Counted from the stretch's first letter, positions 44,232-54,531 are shown. The stretch: 64,000 nucleotides of DNA from Aggregatibacter kilianii (GCF_003130255.1 NZ_NRCN01000001.1:796001-860000); one strand, 5' to 3'. Notes: generated by a model not told the origin, from the letters alone. Made by a program: numbers and translations.

Positions 44232-44582
44232 ATGTCTGTTATTATCTATCACAACCCACGCTGTTCCAAAAGCCGTGAAACCTTGGCATTATTGGAAAGT
44301 CACCATATTCAACCGCAAGTTGAGCTTTATTTACAACAGCGTTATAGCGTAGAGAAATTACAAGAAATTGCCGATAAATTAGGCATTACCGATATTCGCC
44401 AAATGATGCGCACCAAAGACGAGTTATACCAATCGCTTGGCTTAGACAATCCGACACTTAGCACAAAAGATTTACTACTAGCCATTTCCCAGCATTCTGC
44501 GTTGTTGGAGCGTCCGATTGTCATTCATGGCAACAAGGCCAAAATCGGGCGCCCACCGGAATCCGTGTTGACGATTTTATAA
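44232..44582 (+). CDS. ArsC-family reductase (YfgD-like)
   Basis: The 116-residue thioredoxin-fold protein MSVIIYHNPRCSKSRETLALLESH has the ArsC active-site Cys in HNPRCSKSRET and the C-terminal RPIVIHGNKAKIGRPPESVL, with the anion-binding Arg residues. These enzymes reduce arsenate with glutathione and glutaredoxin. The family also contains YfgD-type members of uncertain role. There is no arsB or arsR nearby, so a dedicated arsenic operon is not suggested. It is divergent from perM. Confidence 0.85.
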   Translation: MSVIIYHNPRCSKSRETLALLESHHIQPQVELYLQQRYSVEKLQEIADKLGITDIRQMMRTKDELYQSLGLDNPTLSTKDLLLAISQHSALLERPIVIHGNKAKIGRPPESVLTIL

Positions 44583-44630
44583 AAATATCCGAAAAAACGA
44601 CCGCACTTTTACCACCTCAAAGCAAAAAAG

Positions 44631-44653
44631 AAACCCGACATCATGTCGGGTTT
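44631..44653. terminator. terminator shared by the ArsC-like gene and the adhesin
   Basis: aaacccgac and gtcgggttt (44631-44639 / 44645-44653) form a 9-bp stem with a five-base loop. It is flanked by A-rich and T-rich sequence on either side, between convergent genes. Confidence 0.75.
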
Positions 44654-44675
44654 CATCTTTATAGGTTGTTGTAAA

Positions 44676-47600
44676 TTACCATTGATAGCCTACACCAATA
44701 CCACCACCCACATCACCTTGGGTATTGGCGTTACCTTGTAGTTTCAAGATCAATTTACCATTATCACTTGAACGGGAATATCCCACCGCAAATGCATTTT
44801 GTCCTTTAAAGGTACCGCCGGCTGCCGCCACCATGGATTTACCCGGAATGTATACTTGCGGTAAGCTTGCCGCGGCGTTAGCACCGGCAACCCCGGCACG
44901 AGCTTCACGATTGACCTTACCAAGGCGATTATTCATATTATGAATATCATTTTTCAACCCGCCCAATTGGCTTACATTCACAGCATCTGTTGGATTCACA
45001 CCGGCAGCGACGTTAGTAATGCGGGTTGCAGAACCATCCGCTTTCGCCACCTTCATACCATCTGCCGAAGAGGTGATTTGCGTTGCATTATTGCCCTCAC
45101 CAACCGTTAACGTATTACCCACATTAGCATTGGTAAAGGTTGCATTTTCTGTGGTAGAAATCGTAAAGGTTGTACCTTCTTGTTTAATAGCAATATTTTT
45201 ACCGGATGCATAAGTAACGACATCGCCCGGTTTCACTCTCGTTTTTTTGCTGTTTGCTGCAGTATTAGTCACAAACTGATCAACATGTTCACCGGTGGTC
45301 ACCTCAAAATTGGTAAGGTTGTTCATGACATCATCGCTAACCGTTAATGCACCGTCATTATTGACCGTAACGGTTTTACCGTCAGTTTTAGCCTCAATCA
45401 CATTACCCTTAACAGTAACACCATTTTGACCGACGTAATTACCGGCAATTTGTTTAATTTTCTTATTCGGGTTGTTTGGATCGGTAACTTCTTTCATCAC
45501 TACCGTGCTACCATCAACATTGACATCATAAGAAACGTTGGTTTGTCCGTTTTCAACCGCTACATTTGCCGTAGTACCATTACCATTGACAAAATTCACC
45601 TGATTACCGGCACCGATCTTGCCTTGTACTACACCGGCATTATCACCAACTTTCCAATAAGTGGCATTAATCGCATTTGCTACATCAGAAGCTGTCACTA
45701 AACCACCTTCAGTCGGCACCGCCAATTTACCGTCCTCAGCCGGCTTATTAGCATCTGTCACCGTTGCAGGTAACGCTGTAGTATTTACATTTACGGTGTA
45801 AATTTCTTGCTTATTGTCTCCAATTGAAGACGTTACATTAACCTGATTTCCTGCAACAACTTTCGTTTTCGCTGCTTTAAGCTGAGAAACATTGACAGCA
45901 TCGGTTGGATTCTCACCGGCAGCGATGTTAGTAATGCGGGCTGCAGAGCCATCCGCTTTAGCCACCTTCATGCCATCTGCCGAAGACGTAATTTGCGTTG
46001 CGTTATTGCCCTCACCAACAGTTAATGCGCTATTCACATTAGCATTAGTAAACGTTACATTCTCTGTAGTAGAAACAGTGAAATTTGCACCGTTTTGTTT
46101 TAATTTAATATTTTTACCGGCGATATAATTAACGGTCTCACCTGGTTTAACTAATTGCTCGGATGTACCTTCAACTTCACCACCATCTTTCGTTGCAGTA
46201 GCTTTCCAGCCTGCAGAATTAATCGCCTCCGCAACATTGTCTACTGTTGCCACTTTGCCTTTTTCGGCAGCATCTACGCTGACTTTACCCGCTTCGTTAC
46301 CGGTTGTTGGCGCTGCCGTAATGTTACCGGTATTGACTGAAACGCCTTCATCCGTCACGTTAATGGTTGCATCTTTTGGTTTCACATTAAAGGTCACAGT
46401 GGAATCACCTGTTGCCGCATCGGTTTTAACTTCAGATGTAGTGCCCATTCCGTTAATAAAGTTCACTTTATTGGAAGGTTTCACCAAACTGCCTTCAGCA
46501 GTCTTATCGTTGCCACCTAATTTCCAACCGGAATTATTAATAGCATTGGTCACGGTTGTTGCATTGACTAATTTATCGCCATCTGTCGGAGTGTTAACCT
46601 TACCATCAGTATTGCTTAATTCCGTGGTATTCACTTTAACGCCAAAGCCATTGGCGGTTGGTGCCACAGTAATGGTGTTATCCGTATTTTCCACTTTCAC
46701 GGAAGGCAATGCAGACTTGTTCACCGATAATTTACCGTTGGCATCTTTCACAATCGTATCGTTATCGTAAGCTACATCATAGGCAACCTTCGTCACACCG
46801 CCTTCAGATTTAACAGTTGCAGTGGTTGCATCACCATTTATGAAATTCACCTGATTGCCCGCACCAACATTGGCTTTTACCGTTCCCTCGTTATCGCCGA
46901 CTTTCCAGAATACTGAATTAATCGCCTTCGCAACATTGTCTACTGTTGCCACTTTGCCTGTTTCAGCAGCAGCTACAGTCACTTTACCTGCTTCGTTACC
47001 GGTTGTTGGCGCGGCCGTAATGTTACCGGTATTCACAGAAATGCCATCATTCGTCACATTAATGCTTGTGCCATTTGGCTTCACATTAAAGGTTACGGTG
47101 GAATCACCTGTTGTCGCATCATGAACGACTGCAGATTCAGTGCCCTTTCCGTTAATAAAATTCACGTTATTGGAAGGTTTCACTAAATTTCCGGCTATAG
47201 CCTTATCGTTGCCACCCAATTTCCAACCGGAATTATTAACTGTGTTTGCAACTGTCGTAGCATTGACAAATTTACTGCCATTTGTGTTATCCGGAGTAAC
47301 CACTTTGCCATCAGTTACCGTTAGGTCAGTGTGTTTTACTTTGAAATCAAGCGTACTGGCTGAACCATCTGTGGTTGGTGTAATTTCAACCGTGCCATCT
47401 GCGCTAGCAAAATTCACCTTATCATAAGGTTTTACAAAATCCACCGCACTTCCATTTGCTTGCAAATTCCAACCGGCATTTAAAACATCACCAAGGGTCG
47501 CAGCATGATTATATTGATTTGCGGTTAAGAGTGGCGCAGGTTGAGCCGTGGTGATCGTTGCTGCAGTACCATCTTTCGGATTGATTGTAGTATTGAATGT

Positions 47601-49280
47601 ATCCGGCAACGTACTTTTAATATTCGCCAATGTCATAGGAGAAGTCACAGAATTGCTTCCATCATTCATGGACGCAATCACATCTCCATTTGGCACAACG
47701 GTTGAAGTAACATTACCCTTATCATCCAACTCATAGAATTTGCCATCCGGTTTTTTCACCGCTTTTTTGCCATTTACTGTGGTATACACCACCGGCATTT
47801 GATCACGCAAACCGCTTGCAACTAAGTGTAATTGGCTACCATTGATAGCATCAGTAGAGGTTGCGCTAATTTGACCGGCAGCAACATTTACTAACTGACG
47901 CTCTTTTCCTGCATCGCCTAAACTGACCACGCTAGCCGCATTATTCGCAGCAAAGCCGGAATAATAAACGCCGTTGACGGTGGCTTCATTGCTGGCAACC
48001 GCCTCTTTTGTCGAAGAGTTTGAGCCTAAAGCAACAGCATTAATATGACTTGCGGTAGCATTTGCCCCCAAAGCAACGGCATTAATCTGGCTTGCAGTGG
48101 TGTTTGCACCAAGGGAAATAGCCGCTTCGGCAGAAGCATTAGCAGTATGACCGCTTGCCATTGTATAATTTGCGCTCGCTTTAGCCGAAGATCCACTTGC
48201 TAAGGAATACCATGCATCACTGGCGGTACTTGCATTGACACCTAATGCGGTTGAATGAGGCCCCGCTGCATTGGCAAAAGCACCTAACGCGGTTGAATTG
48301 GTATTTGTTGAGGTAGAATTCATACCAATAGAAATTGCACCTGAGCCATTCGCATTGGCTCTTGCACCACCGGCAAAGGAACCACTTCCGGCGGATTGGC
48401 TTAAATAACCGACAGACGTGGATAACCAACCAGATGCTCCGGTTAATCCACCAATTGCGGTTGCACCATTACCACTCGCATTCGCTGACACACCAAACGC
48501 CGCATCTTGTCCATTTGATGCTTTTGCACCATCACCCACGGCTAAATCAGATTGTTTCTTTGCGGAAGCCCCGTTACCAATGGCAATCGCATTATTTGCT
48601 TCGGTTTTCGCCGAACTACCCATAGCAACCGCATTCTTGCCAGAAGACTTGGCTTCAACACCAATGGCAATAGAACTAAAATTTGTTGAGGCATTCATAC
48701 CAATAGAAATAGCATGAGCTTCTGCATTTGCTCCAACACCTAATGCAGTAGCGCCTTTACCCGCAGCAACCGTATCACGACCAATGGCGATCGCGGCTTC
48801 AGAAGCAGGATCTTCCACCGGTGTGCAATCGGTACAAATCTTACCTTTTAATTTAACCGTTGCATTTTGACCGATGGCAATCGCTTCACGAGCACCATAA
48901 CCCACACCATTCTCATCTTGGAAGGCCACTGAAGCGCCTGTTCCAATAGCAACGGAACCCGGCGCTTTGGCTGCATCATTATTATAATTTGCTTCTCCGC
49001 TAATATTGGTATCACTATGCGTTGCTGCAACACTAACGAAATGCTCATTACTTGGTTTAATATCGCTTGCTTTAGATGGTGCTGCCATCACAGTACCTGG
49101 CATAGCCGAACCTAACACCAACAAAGCGGTAGCCACTGTAGAGGCTAGAATACCTTTTGAAGAAATATCTGCTCGCTCATCCGCACTTGCAGCAGTTTTG
49201 CCTTTTTGACGGGATAATTCTGATACAGCGATCCAAGATTGTGTTGCATGATGCCAAACTACGCGAAAAACTTTATTCAT
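44676..49280 (-). CDS. trimeric autotransporter adhesin (Hia/YadA type)
   Basis: The 1534-residue secreted adhesin should form a homotrimer anchored in the outer membrane (type Vc secretion). It has an extended signal peptide [20 protein letters not shown] to about residue 66 (…PGTVMA|APS). A YadA-like head of repeated AxxxGxxAxA units ([23 protein letters not shown]) spans about 100-450, with a neck near 480 ([15 protein letters not shown]). Six tryptophan-ring modules ([15 protein letters not shown] and similar) lie from 600 to 1215, and the YadA anchor from about 1450 ends GVGYQW. It holds more than 30 N-X-S/T sequons. Its identity among known Aggregatibacter adhesins is not clear; it is neither the EmaA nor the ApiA length. 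Confidence 0.93.
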   Translation of the reverse strand: MNKVFRVVWHHATQSWIAVSELSRQKGKTAASADERADISSKGILASTVATALLVLGSAMPGTVMAAPSKASDIKPSNEHFVSVAATHSDTNISGEANYNNDAAKAPGSVAIGTGASVAFQDENGVGYGAREAIAIGQNATVKLKGKICTDCTPVEDPASEAAIAIGRDTVAAGKGATALGVGANAEAHAISIGMNASTNFSSIAIGVEAKSSGKNAVAMGSSAKTEANNAIAIGNGASAKKQSDLAVGDGAKASNGQDAAFGVSANASGNGATAIGGLTGASGWLSTSVGYLSQSAGSGSFAGGARANANGSGAISIGMNSTSTNTNSTALGAFANAAGPHSTALGVNASTASDAWYSLASGSSAKASANYTMASGHTANASAEAAISLGANTTASQINAVALGANATASHINAVALGSNSSTKEAVASNEATVNGVYYSGFAANNAASVVSLGDAGKERQLVNVAAGQISATSTDAINGSQLHLVASGLRDQMPVVYTTVNGKKAVKKPDGKFYELDDKGNVTSTVVPNGDVIASMNDGSNSVTSPMTLANIKSTLPDTFNTTINPKDGTAATITTAQPAPLLTANQYNHAATLGDVLNAGWNLQANGSAVDFVKPYDKVNFASADGTVEITPTTDGSASTLDFKVKHTDLTVTDGKVVTPDNTNGSKFVNATTVANTVNNSGWKLGGNDKAIAGNLVKPSNNVNFINGKGTESAVVHDATTGDSTVTFNVKPNGTSINVTNDGISVNTGNITAAPTTGNEAGKVTVAAAETGKVATVDNVAKAINSVFWKVGDNEGTVKANVGAGNQVNFINGDATTATVKSEGGVTKVAYDVAYDNDTIVKDANGKLSVNKSALPSVKVENTDNTITVAPTANGFGVKVNTTELSNTDGKVNTPTDGDKLVNATTVTNAINNSGWKLGGNDKTAEGSLVKPSNKVNFINGMGTTSEVKTDAATGDSTVTFNVKPKDATINVTDEGVSVNTGNITAAPTTGNEAGKVSVDAAEKGKVATVDNVAEAINSAGWKATATKDGGEVEGTSEQLVKPGETVNYIAGKNIKLKQNGANFTVSTTENVTFTNANVNSALTVGEGNNATQITSSADGMKVAKADGSAARITNIAAGENPTDAVNVSQLKAAKTKVVAGNQVNVTSSIGDNKQEIYTVNVNTTALPATVTDANKPAEDGKLAVPTEGGLVTASDVANAINATYWKVGDNAGVVQGKIGAGNQVNFVNGNGTTANVAVENGQTNVSYDVNVDGSTVVMKEVTDPNNPNKKIKQIAGNYVGQNGVTVKGNVIEAKTDGKTVTVNNDGALTVSDDVMNNLTNFEVTTGEHVDQFVTNTAANSKKTRVKPGDVVTYASGKNIAIKQEGTTFTISTTENATFTNANVGNTLTVGEGNNATQITSSADGMKVAKADGSATRITNVAAGVNPTDAVNVSQLGGLKNDIHNMNNRLGKVNREARAGVAGANAAASLPQVYIPGKSMVAAAGGTFKGQNAFAVGYSRSSDNGKLILKLQGNANTQGDVGGGIGVGYQW
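44984..47278 (-). repeat. internal DNA repeats of the adhesin stalk
   Basis: Two long direct repeats are seen. About 355 bp at 46225-46582 recurs at 46923-47278 with high similarity (Trp-ring plus KG-type module). About 150 bp at 44984-45145 recurs at 45896-46053. They encode stalk modules and are long enough for recombination that changes stalk length. Confidence 0.75.
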
Positions 49281-49581
49281 ATTGATTACCTTCTAAGGAA
49301 TAAAAACAAGATTAGTACAGCCACGATAATCTAAACTTGATGTGACTTAATGAAAGGGATTTACAGCATTTCCCCATAGAAAAACAGATGGATTTTAATA
49401 CAAAAGAAAATCGGAAGGGAAGGCTACAGGGATAAAATTTACATAACTTGAAGATTATTTATATATTCTTGAATCAAAGGAGCTAATTCGATTCAATCGA
49501 TGAAACCCCAAATTCCCCTAAAAAGAGGAATTTTAAAAGATAAAAACAATAAAAAAACGTGGATATTTTTGACCGCACTTT
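49281..49581 (-). promoter_or_regulatory. adhesin upstream region, AT-rich
   Basis: This 301-bp gene-free stretch holds the ribosome binding site of the adhesin (AAGG, 49290s) and presumably its promoter. It also has an imperfect 10-bp hairpin, aaattcccct/agaggaattt (49510-49519 / 49524-49533), that may end the small gene at 49.6-49.9 kb. I saw no clear -10/-35 pair, and no simple-sequence tract that would suggest phase variation. Confidence 0.4.
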
Positions 49582-49878
49582 CTACTCTTTGGCAAGGCCC
49601 AAATTGCCGATTTTAATGCCTAAATGTCCCAGTGCCAAAGGGGAAATCTGTTCGCTAAGATAAATGAATAATTCGTCTAACTCGATGAAGATTTTTTTGA
49701 TTTTAATTTGATCTTCCACTTTGCGGGTAAATTCATATTGCACGTCATCGCCATCGATATGCGCTTCCAAGGTAATGTAAATGGTTTCAAAGAAATGACT
49801 TTTTGCCCCTTCTTCACCCGGATCGCTGATTCTGACGTTCCATGTATTGTTAAATAAGACTTCTGTTTTTACTGTCAT
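49582..49878 (-). CDS. small acidic conserved-looking protein of unknown function
   Basis: The 98-residue soluble protein MTVKTEVLFNNTWNVRISDPGEEG has a beta-rich first part and a C-terminal helix (KKIFIELDELFIYLSEQISPLALGHLGIKIGNLGLAKE). It has no signal peptide or known motif. I chose ATG 49878 because GAGG lies just upstream; an earlier in-frame ATG overlaps the arfA tail. If read-through of the arfA terminator occurs it would share its message. I do not recognise the family. Confidence 0.6.
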   Translation of the reverse strand: MTVKTEVLFNNTWNVRISDPGEEGAKSHFFETIYITLEAHIDGDDVQYEFTRKVEDQIKIKKIFIELDELFIYLSEQISPLALGHLGIKIGNLGLAKE

Positions 49879-49894
49879 AATAACCTCATTAATA

Positions 49895-50179
49895 TCAATA
49901 TATTCCACAAACTAAACGAATAGAAAAAAGCCCGATAATAAAATCTCTTATCACAGAAATCTTATTATCGGGCTTTTCGCACCAACGACTGATATGTTTT
50001 GCTTTACGTTGATAACTGCCTTTGCCTTTTTTGTTGCGCTCTACGCGCTGGCGGAATAGCTTATCGTGCAATAACGCATGAATGGCGTTATCTTTAATGA
50101 CACCGCGTTGATGCTGATAGATCAGCGTCCCCTGCACATGTTGAGACGGTGTTTGCAAGGCGCTTTTGTGTTTTGCCAT
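49895..50179 (-). CDS. arfA: alternative ribosome-rescue factor ArfA (with in-frame terminator)
   Basis: ArfA rescues ribosomes stalled on non-stop mRNA by recruiting RF2 when tmRNA fails. The frame has 94 codons. The core [41 protein letters not shown] (about residues 22-62) is nearly the E. coli ArfA core and contains the KGKGSY motif. The normal frame continues into a hydrophobic tail ([16 protein letters not shown]). A 16-bp terminator stem sits before the stop codon, so most transcripts should lack a stop. tmRNA then tags and destroys ArfA, unless tmRNA is overloaded. The AGAGG site precedes ATG 50179. Confidence 0.92.
   Translation of the reverse strand: MAKHKSALQTPSQHVQGTLIYQHQRGVIKDNAIHALLHDKLFRQRVERNKKGKGSYQRKAKHISRWCEKPDNKISVIRDFIIGLFSIRLVCGIY
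49924..49977 (-). terminator. terminator inside the arfA reading frame
   Basis: Arms 49926-49941 and 49962-49977 form a perfect 16-bp stem with a 20-base loop, followed on the minus strand by a run of six U (49924-49929). The arfA stop codon is at 49895, beyond the U run. In Haemophilus-type bacteria such a terminator yields non-stop arfA mRNA; in E. coli RNase III cleavage does the same. Confidence 0.9.
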
Positions 50180-50389
50180 GTTTTTTCCTCTTGTGAATGA
50201 AAATATTGCTTTTTAAGGGCTAAAAAACGGCACACATTATAGCGGATTTCGCTAAAATGAAAAGTCGTTGTACCAAAACGCAGGATTCAACGCAGGATTT
50301 TATTGGCATTTCACTGTCGCCTTTTTATACAAAAAAAGGTAGAATTAGCCCCTTTTTTATTACCCGTAATAGACTTTTTGAGAAAATTT

Positions 50390-51721
50390 ATGAGTTCTAC
50401 CCCAAACATCGGCTTTGTCAGCCTTGGTTGCCCAAAAAATTTAGTAGATTCAGAGCGTATTCTGACCGAATTACGTTCCAATGGTTATAACATTATTCCA
50501 AGCTACGAAAACGCCGATTTGGTTATTGTTAATACATGCGGCTTTATTGATAGCGCCGTACAAGAATCCTTAGAGGCTATTGGTGAAGCCTTGGAAGAAA
50601 ACGGCAAAGTCATTGTCACTGGTTGCCTTGGCGCCAAAGAAGATCAAATTCGCCAAGTACACCCTAAAGTGTTGGAAGTCTCCGGCCCGCATAGCTACGA
50701 AACCGTGATGACGCAAGTGCATAAATATGTGCCAAAACCGGCTTATAATCCGTATGAAAGTTTAATGCCGGCGCAAGGTGTGAAACTCACGCCAAAACAT
50801 TATGCCTATTTAAAAATTTCCGAAGGGTGCGATCATCGTTGCACTTTCTGCATTATTCCGTCTATGCGCGGTGATTTGGATAGCCGTCCGATTACCCAAG
50901 TGTTAGACGAAGCCAAACGTCTTGTAGATGCCGGCGTGAAAGAGCTGTTAATCGTATCGCAAGACACTTCCGCTTACGCCTTAGATCAAACGAAAGAAAA
51001 CCAAAATAAAACCGTGTTCTGGAACGGTATGCCGATTAAAAATAATTTAATCAGCCTGTGCCAACAATTAGGTAATCTGGGTGTTTGGGTACGTTTACAT
51101 TATGTTTATCCGTATCCGCATGTGGATGAACTCATTCCACTTATGGCGGCAGGCAAATTGTTACCTTATTTAGACATTCCACTGCAACACGCCAGCCCGA
51201 AAATCCTTAAGGCCATGAAAAGACCCGGCAAAATCGACCGCACTTTAGAGCGTATTAAACAATGGCGTGAGATTTGCCCTGAATTGACATTGCGTTCCAC
51301 CTTTATCGTTGGTTTCCCGGGCGAAACGGAAGAAGATTTCCAAATGTTGTTGGATTTCTTAGAAGAAGCGCAATTGGATCGCGTGGGTTGTTTCAAATTC
51401 AGCCCGGTGGAAGGCGCACCGGCGACAGATATGCCGGATCAAGTGCCGGAAGAGGTGAAAGAAGAACGGTACCACCGCTTCATGCAAGTGCAACAAGAAA
51501 TCTCTGCCGCCCGTTTACAACAAAAAATCGGCAAAACCCTTAGAGTGATTGTGGATGAAGTCAATGAGCAAGGCATTATTGCCCGCTCCATGGCAGATGC
51601 GCCGGAAATCGACGGCCTAGTGTATGTGGACAATCAAAGCCAAAGTGCGGTCAATATTGGCGACATTATTTCCGTCACCATCACTGAAGCAGACGAATAC
51701 GACTTGTGGGGAACCTGTTAA
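50390..51721 (+). CDS. rimO: ribosomal protein S12 methylthiotransferase
   Basis: RimO adds a methylthio group to Asp89 of S12 by radical S-adenosylmethionine chemistry. The 443-residue protein has the N-terminal cluster cysteines in [22 protein letters not shown] and TGCLGAKED. The radical-SAM motif CDHRCTFC lies near residue 147, and a TRAM domain is at the C terminus. I chose ATG 50390 ([13 protein letters not shown]) because the E. coli enzyme (441 aa) starts there; the frame is open 29 codons upstream without homology. It lies 18 bp before the N-glycosyltransferase gene, the gene pair known from Actinobacillus. Confidence 0.96.
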   Translation: MSSTPNIGFVSLGCPKNLVDSERILTELRSNGYNIIPSYENADLVIVNTCGFIDSAVQESLEAIGEALEENGKVIVTGCLGAKEDQIRQVHPKVLEVSGPHSYETVMTQVHKYVPKPAYNPYESLMPAQGVKLTPKHYAYLKISEGCDHRCTFCIIPSMRGDLDSRPITQVLDEAKRLVDAGVKELLIVSQDTSAYALDQTKENQNKTVFWNGMPIKNNLISLCQQLGNLGVWVRLHYVYPYPHVDELIPLMAAGKLLPYLDIPLQHASPKILKAMKRPGKIDRTLERIKQWREICPELTLRSTFIVGFPGETEEDFQMLLDFLEEAQLDRVGCFKFSPVEGAPATDMPDQVPEEVKEERYHRFMQVQQEISAARLQQKIGKTLRVIVDEVNEQGIIARSMADAPEIDGLVYVDNQSQSAVNIGDIISVTITEADEYDLWGTC

Positions 51722-51739
51722 AGCAAGAGGAGAGGACTT

Positions 51740-53605
51740 ATGTCCGAAAAGAAAAATCCAAGCGTAATACAATTTGAAAAAGCCGTTGCGGAAAAAGATT
51801 ACGAAGCGGCCTGCACCGAATTATTAGATATTCTACATAAAATCGATATCAACTTCGGTGGCATCGAGGGCATTGACTTTGATTATCCGCAACAATTGGA
51901 AACGCTAACGCAAGACCTCATTGTGTATTTTTGCACCCGCATGGCCAATGCTGTTACGCAACTCTTTTGCGACCCGCAATTTTCTTTATCGGAATCCGGC
52001 GCCAATCGTTTCTTCGTCGCACAACGTTGGTTAAACTTAATTTTCGCCAGCTCGCCTTACATTAACGCCGACCATATTTTGCAAACCTATAATTGCAACC
52101 CGGAACGTGATTCCATTTATGATATTTACTTGGAACCGAATAAAAATGCGCTAATGAAATTCGCCGTGCTTTATCTCCCGGAGGCCAATGTAAACCTTAA
52201 CTTAGATGCCATGTGGGAAGCCGATAAAGACATTTGTGGCTCCTTATGCTTTGCTTTGCAAGCACCTCGTTTTATCGGTACTCCGGCGGCATTTTCCAAG
52301 CGTAGTGCGATTCTGCAATGGTTCCCTGCAAAACTTGAGCAATTTGAAACGTTAGATAACCTACCGAGTAGTATTTCACACGATGTGTATATGCATTGCA
52401 GCTATGACACGGCAGAAAACAAACACAACGTGAAGAAAGCGCTCAATCAAGTTATTCGTGGCCACCTCTTAAAATGCGGTTGGCAGGACAGACAAATTTC
52501 TCACATCGGCACGCGCAACGGCAAACCGGTAATGGTGGTTGTTTTAGAGCATTTCCACTCCTCTCACTCCATCTATCGTACGCACTCCACATCCATGATC
52601 GCCGCACGTGAACAATTCTATTTAATTGGCTTCGGCAATAGTGTTGTAGATCAAGCCGGACGGGATGTATTTGATGAATTCCACGAATTTGACGGTACCA
52701 ATATTTTAGAAAAATTAGAGTTATTAAAAACGATTTGTGAAAAAAATGGTGCGGCCATTTTATATATGCCAAGCATTGGTATGGATTTGCTGAATATTTT
52801 CGTAAGTAACGCCCGCTTTGCGCCAATTCAAGTCGTCGCTTTAGGTCATCCTGCCACCACCCATTCAGAATTTATTGAATATGTGATTGTGGAAGATGAT
52901 TATGTGGGTTTGGAGTCTTGCTTTAGCGAAACCTTACTCCGTTTACCAAAAGATGCCTTGCCTTATGTGCCGTCTTCACTAGCGCCAACCGATGTGCAAT
53001 ATGTCTTACGGGAAAACCCTGAAGTTGTGAATATTGGTATTGCCGCCACCACCATGAAATTGAATCCGTATTTCTTGGAAGCACTCAAAGTTATTCGTGA
53101 TCGCGCCAAGGTGAAAATCCATTTCCACTTCGCGCTTGGTCAATCCAGCGGCATCACGCATCCTTATATAGAGCGTTTTATCCGCACCTATTTGGGCGAT
53201 GATGCAACGGCACATCCGCATTCACCTTACAACCGGTATTTAGACATTCTGCACAACTGCGACATGATGCTCAATCCGTTCCCATTCGGCAACACCAATG
53301 GCATTATCGACATGGTCACGCTCGGCTTGGTAGGCGTATGTAAAACCGGGCCGGAAGTACATGAGCACATTGATGAAGGTCTGTTCAAGCGCTTAGGATT
53401 GCCGGAATGGCTCATCGCCGGCAGCGTGGAGGATTATATCGAACGCGCCATTCGCTTGGCAGAAAATCACCAAGAACGCCTGGCATTACGTCGTCATATT
53501 ATTGAAAATAACGGGTTAAAAACCTTATTCAGCGGCGATCCAAGCCCAATGGGCAAAACGCTCTTTGCCAAATTAACCGAATGGCGACAAGCTAACGGAA
53601 TTTAA
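51740..53605 (+). CDS. ngt: HMW1C-like cytoplasmic N-glycosyltransferase
   Basis: NGT enzymes transfer single glucose or galactose from UDP-sugar to asparagine in N-X-S/T sequons in the cytoplasm, with no lipid carrier. The 621-residue product has the same length as Actinobacillus pleuropneumoniae NGT (620). It has an all-helical N-terminal domain and a GT41-like C-terminal half with VEHFHSSHSIYRTHSTSM-type and VVALGHPATTHSEFIEY segments. NPFPFGNTNGIIDMVTLG is in the sugar-nucleotide site. It lies 18 bp after rimO with an AGAGGA site. The second Actinobacillus gene, an alpha-6-glucosyltransferase, is absent here. The likely target is the nearby trimeric adhesin (inference). Confidence 0.93.
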   Translation: MSEKKNPSVIQFEKAVAEKDYEAACTELLDILHKIDINFGGIEGIDFDYPQQLETLTQDLIVYFCTRMANAVTQLFCDPQFSLSESGANRFFVAQRWLNLIFASSPYINADHILQTYNCNPERDSIYDIYLEPNKNALMKFAVLYLPEANVNLNLDAMWEADKDICGSLCFALQAPRFIGTPAAFSKRSAILQWFPAKLEQFETLDNLPSSISHDVYMHCSYDTAENKHNVKKALNQVIRGHLLKCGWQDRQISHIGTRNGKPVMVVVLEHFHSSHSIYRTHSTSMIAAREQFYLIGFGNSVVDQAGRDVFDEFHEFDGTNILEKLELLKTICEKNGAAILYMPSIGMDLLNIFVSNARFAPIQVVALGHPATTHSEFIEYVIVEDDYVGLESCFSETLLRLPKDALPYVPSSLAPTDVQYVLRENPEVVNIGIAATTMKLNPYFLEALKVIRDRAKVKIHFHFALGQSSGITHPYIERFIRTYLGDDATAHPHSPYNRYLDILHNCDMMLNPFPFGNTNGIIDMVTLGLVGVCKTGPEVHEHIDEGLFKRLGLPEWLIAGSVEDYIERAIRLAENHQERLALRRHIIENNGLKTLFSGDPSPMGKTLFAKLTEWRQANGI

Positions 53606-53608
53606 ACG

Positions 53609-53631
53609 AAAATCCTCGTTATGAGGATTTT
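53609..53631 (+). terminator. terminator after ngt
   Basis: aaaatcctc (53609-53617) and gaggatttt (53623-53631) form a 9-bp stem with a five-base loop and a short U run, 4 bp after the ngt stop. Confidence 0.7.
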
Positions 53632-53653
53632 TCATTTCACGTGAGGAAAAATC

Positions 53654-54127
53654 ATGCAATCTATTAACATCCTTTTTGTTTGTTTAGGCAATATCTGTCG
53701 CTCCCCGATGGCAGAATATTTAATGCGGGAAAAAATCAAACTGGCAGGCTTACAAAACCGCATACGCACCGACAGCGCAGGCACGTCAGGCTGGCATGAT
53801 GGCGAAGGAATGCACTGTGGCACGGCCGATATGTTAGACCAACACCGTATCGCCTCTAACGATTTTGTTAGCCGAAAAGTGCGGTCAAAAGATTGGACGG
53901 ATTTTGATTATATCATCGCCATGGACAACGAAAACTTACGGGATTTAGAACAGCTGTTTGGCCAACATCGGAAAAAGTTATTTCAAATCACCGCACTTTG
54001 TCCCGATTTAGGCGTCGATCATATTCCTGACCCGTGGTACACCAAAGACTTCAATCAAACTTACGCGTTATTGGATAAATGCTGTGATGCATTATTAAAC
54101 AAAATCAAACAAGAACACAGCCTGTAA
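53654..54127 (+). CDS. low-molecular-weight protein-tyrosine phosphatase
   Basis: The 157-residue enzyme has the P-loop VCLGNICRSPMAEYL (C-x5-R-S at about residues 11-18) and the general-acid motif DHIPDPWYT near 125, all required for catalysis. Such phosphatases in bacteria often act on tyrosine kinases of capsule synthesis, but no kinase or wzx/wza gene is near, so it may be a general phosphatase. It lies 48 bp after ngt, beyond a terminator. The GTGAGG site precedes ATG 53654. Confidence 0.92.
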   Translation: MQSINILFVCLGNICRSPMAEYLMREKIKLAGLQNRIRTDSAGTSGWHDGEGMHCGTADMLDQHRIASNDFVSRKVRSKDWTDFDYIIAMDNENLRDLEQLFGQHRKKLFQITALCPDLGVDHIPDPWYTKDFNQTYALLDKCCDALLNKIKQEHSL

Positions 54128-54254
54128 CATCAATGTTAAATTTTATGCATAATGCATTTTGTGATCTCTCGCACATTTCTGCGGACGTAAATTCGATAAG
54201 ATAACGGCAGTGTGACTTTCGTTATACTTTATTCACTTATTATGAGGTATTTCC

Positions 54255-54473
54255 ATGTTTCCAGAATTTAGAGACCTAATTACTAAACTTAAAACCGAAG
54301 ATGCTTATTTCGTCAATTTATTTGATAAACATAACGAGCTGGACCAACGTATCAAAAACATTGAAGCCAATATTGAATTGGGAACACCCAGTGAAGTGGA
54401 AGTGTTAAAAAAGGAAAAATTACGTTTAAAAGATGCGATGTATGATGTACTAAAAAAGGCAAGTGCAAAATAA
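54255..54473 (+). CDS. DUF465 (YdcH-like) small coiled-coil protein
   Basis: The 72-residue protein MFPEFRDLITKLKTEDAYFVNLFDKHNELDQRIKNIEANIE is helical and charged, with a hairpin of two helices (LDQRIKNIEA... and EVEVLKKEKLRLKDAMYDVL). This matches the DUF465 family (YdcH in E. coli). The function is unknown. It has its own AGG binding site and ends at the terminator before slyD. Confidence 0.85.
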   Translation: MFPEFRDLITKLKTEDAYFVNLFDKHNELDQRIKNIEANIELGTPSEVEVLKKEKLRLKDAMYDVLKKASAK

Positions 54474-54491
54474 ATAAAGTGACATAAAAAC

Positions 54492-54520
54492 AAAAGACCG
54501 CATTGAAGTGCGGTCTTTTT
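54492..54520. terminator. bidirectional terminator DUF465 / slyD
   Basis: aaaagaccgca (54492-54502) and tgcggtctttt (54509-54519) form a perfect 11-bp stem with a TTGAAG loop and U runs. One arm is a full uptake signal, the other degenerate. Confidence 0.85.
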
Positions 54521-54531
54521 TATTGATGTTT

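Noticed and set aside
46155..48717. Several open frames of 60-180 codons on the plus strand opposite the adhesin
   Set aside because: They are antisense shadows created by the repetitive, codon-biased adhesin gene; none has a ribosome binding site or recognisable protein.
49281..49581. Search for a simple-sequence repeat that might phase-vary the adhesin
   Set aside because: No tetranucleotide or homopolymer tract longer than seven bases was seen upstream or in the 5' coding region.
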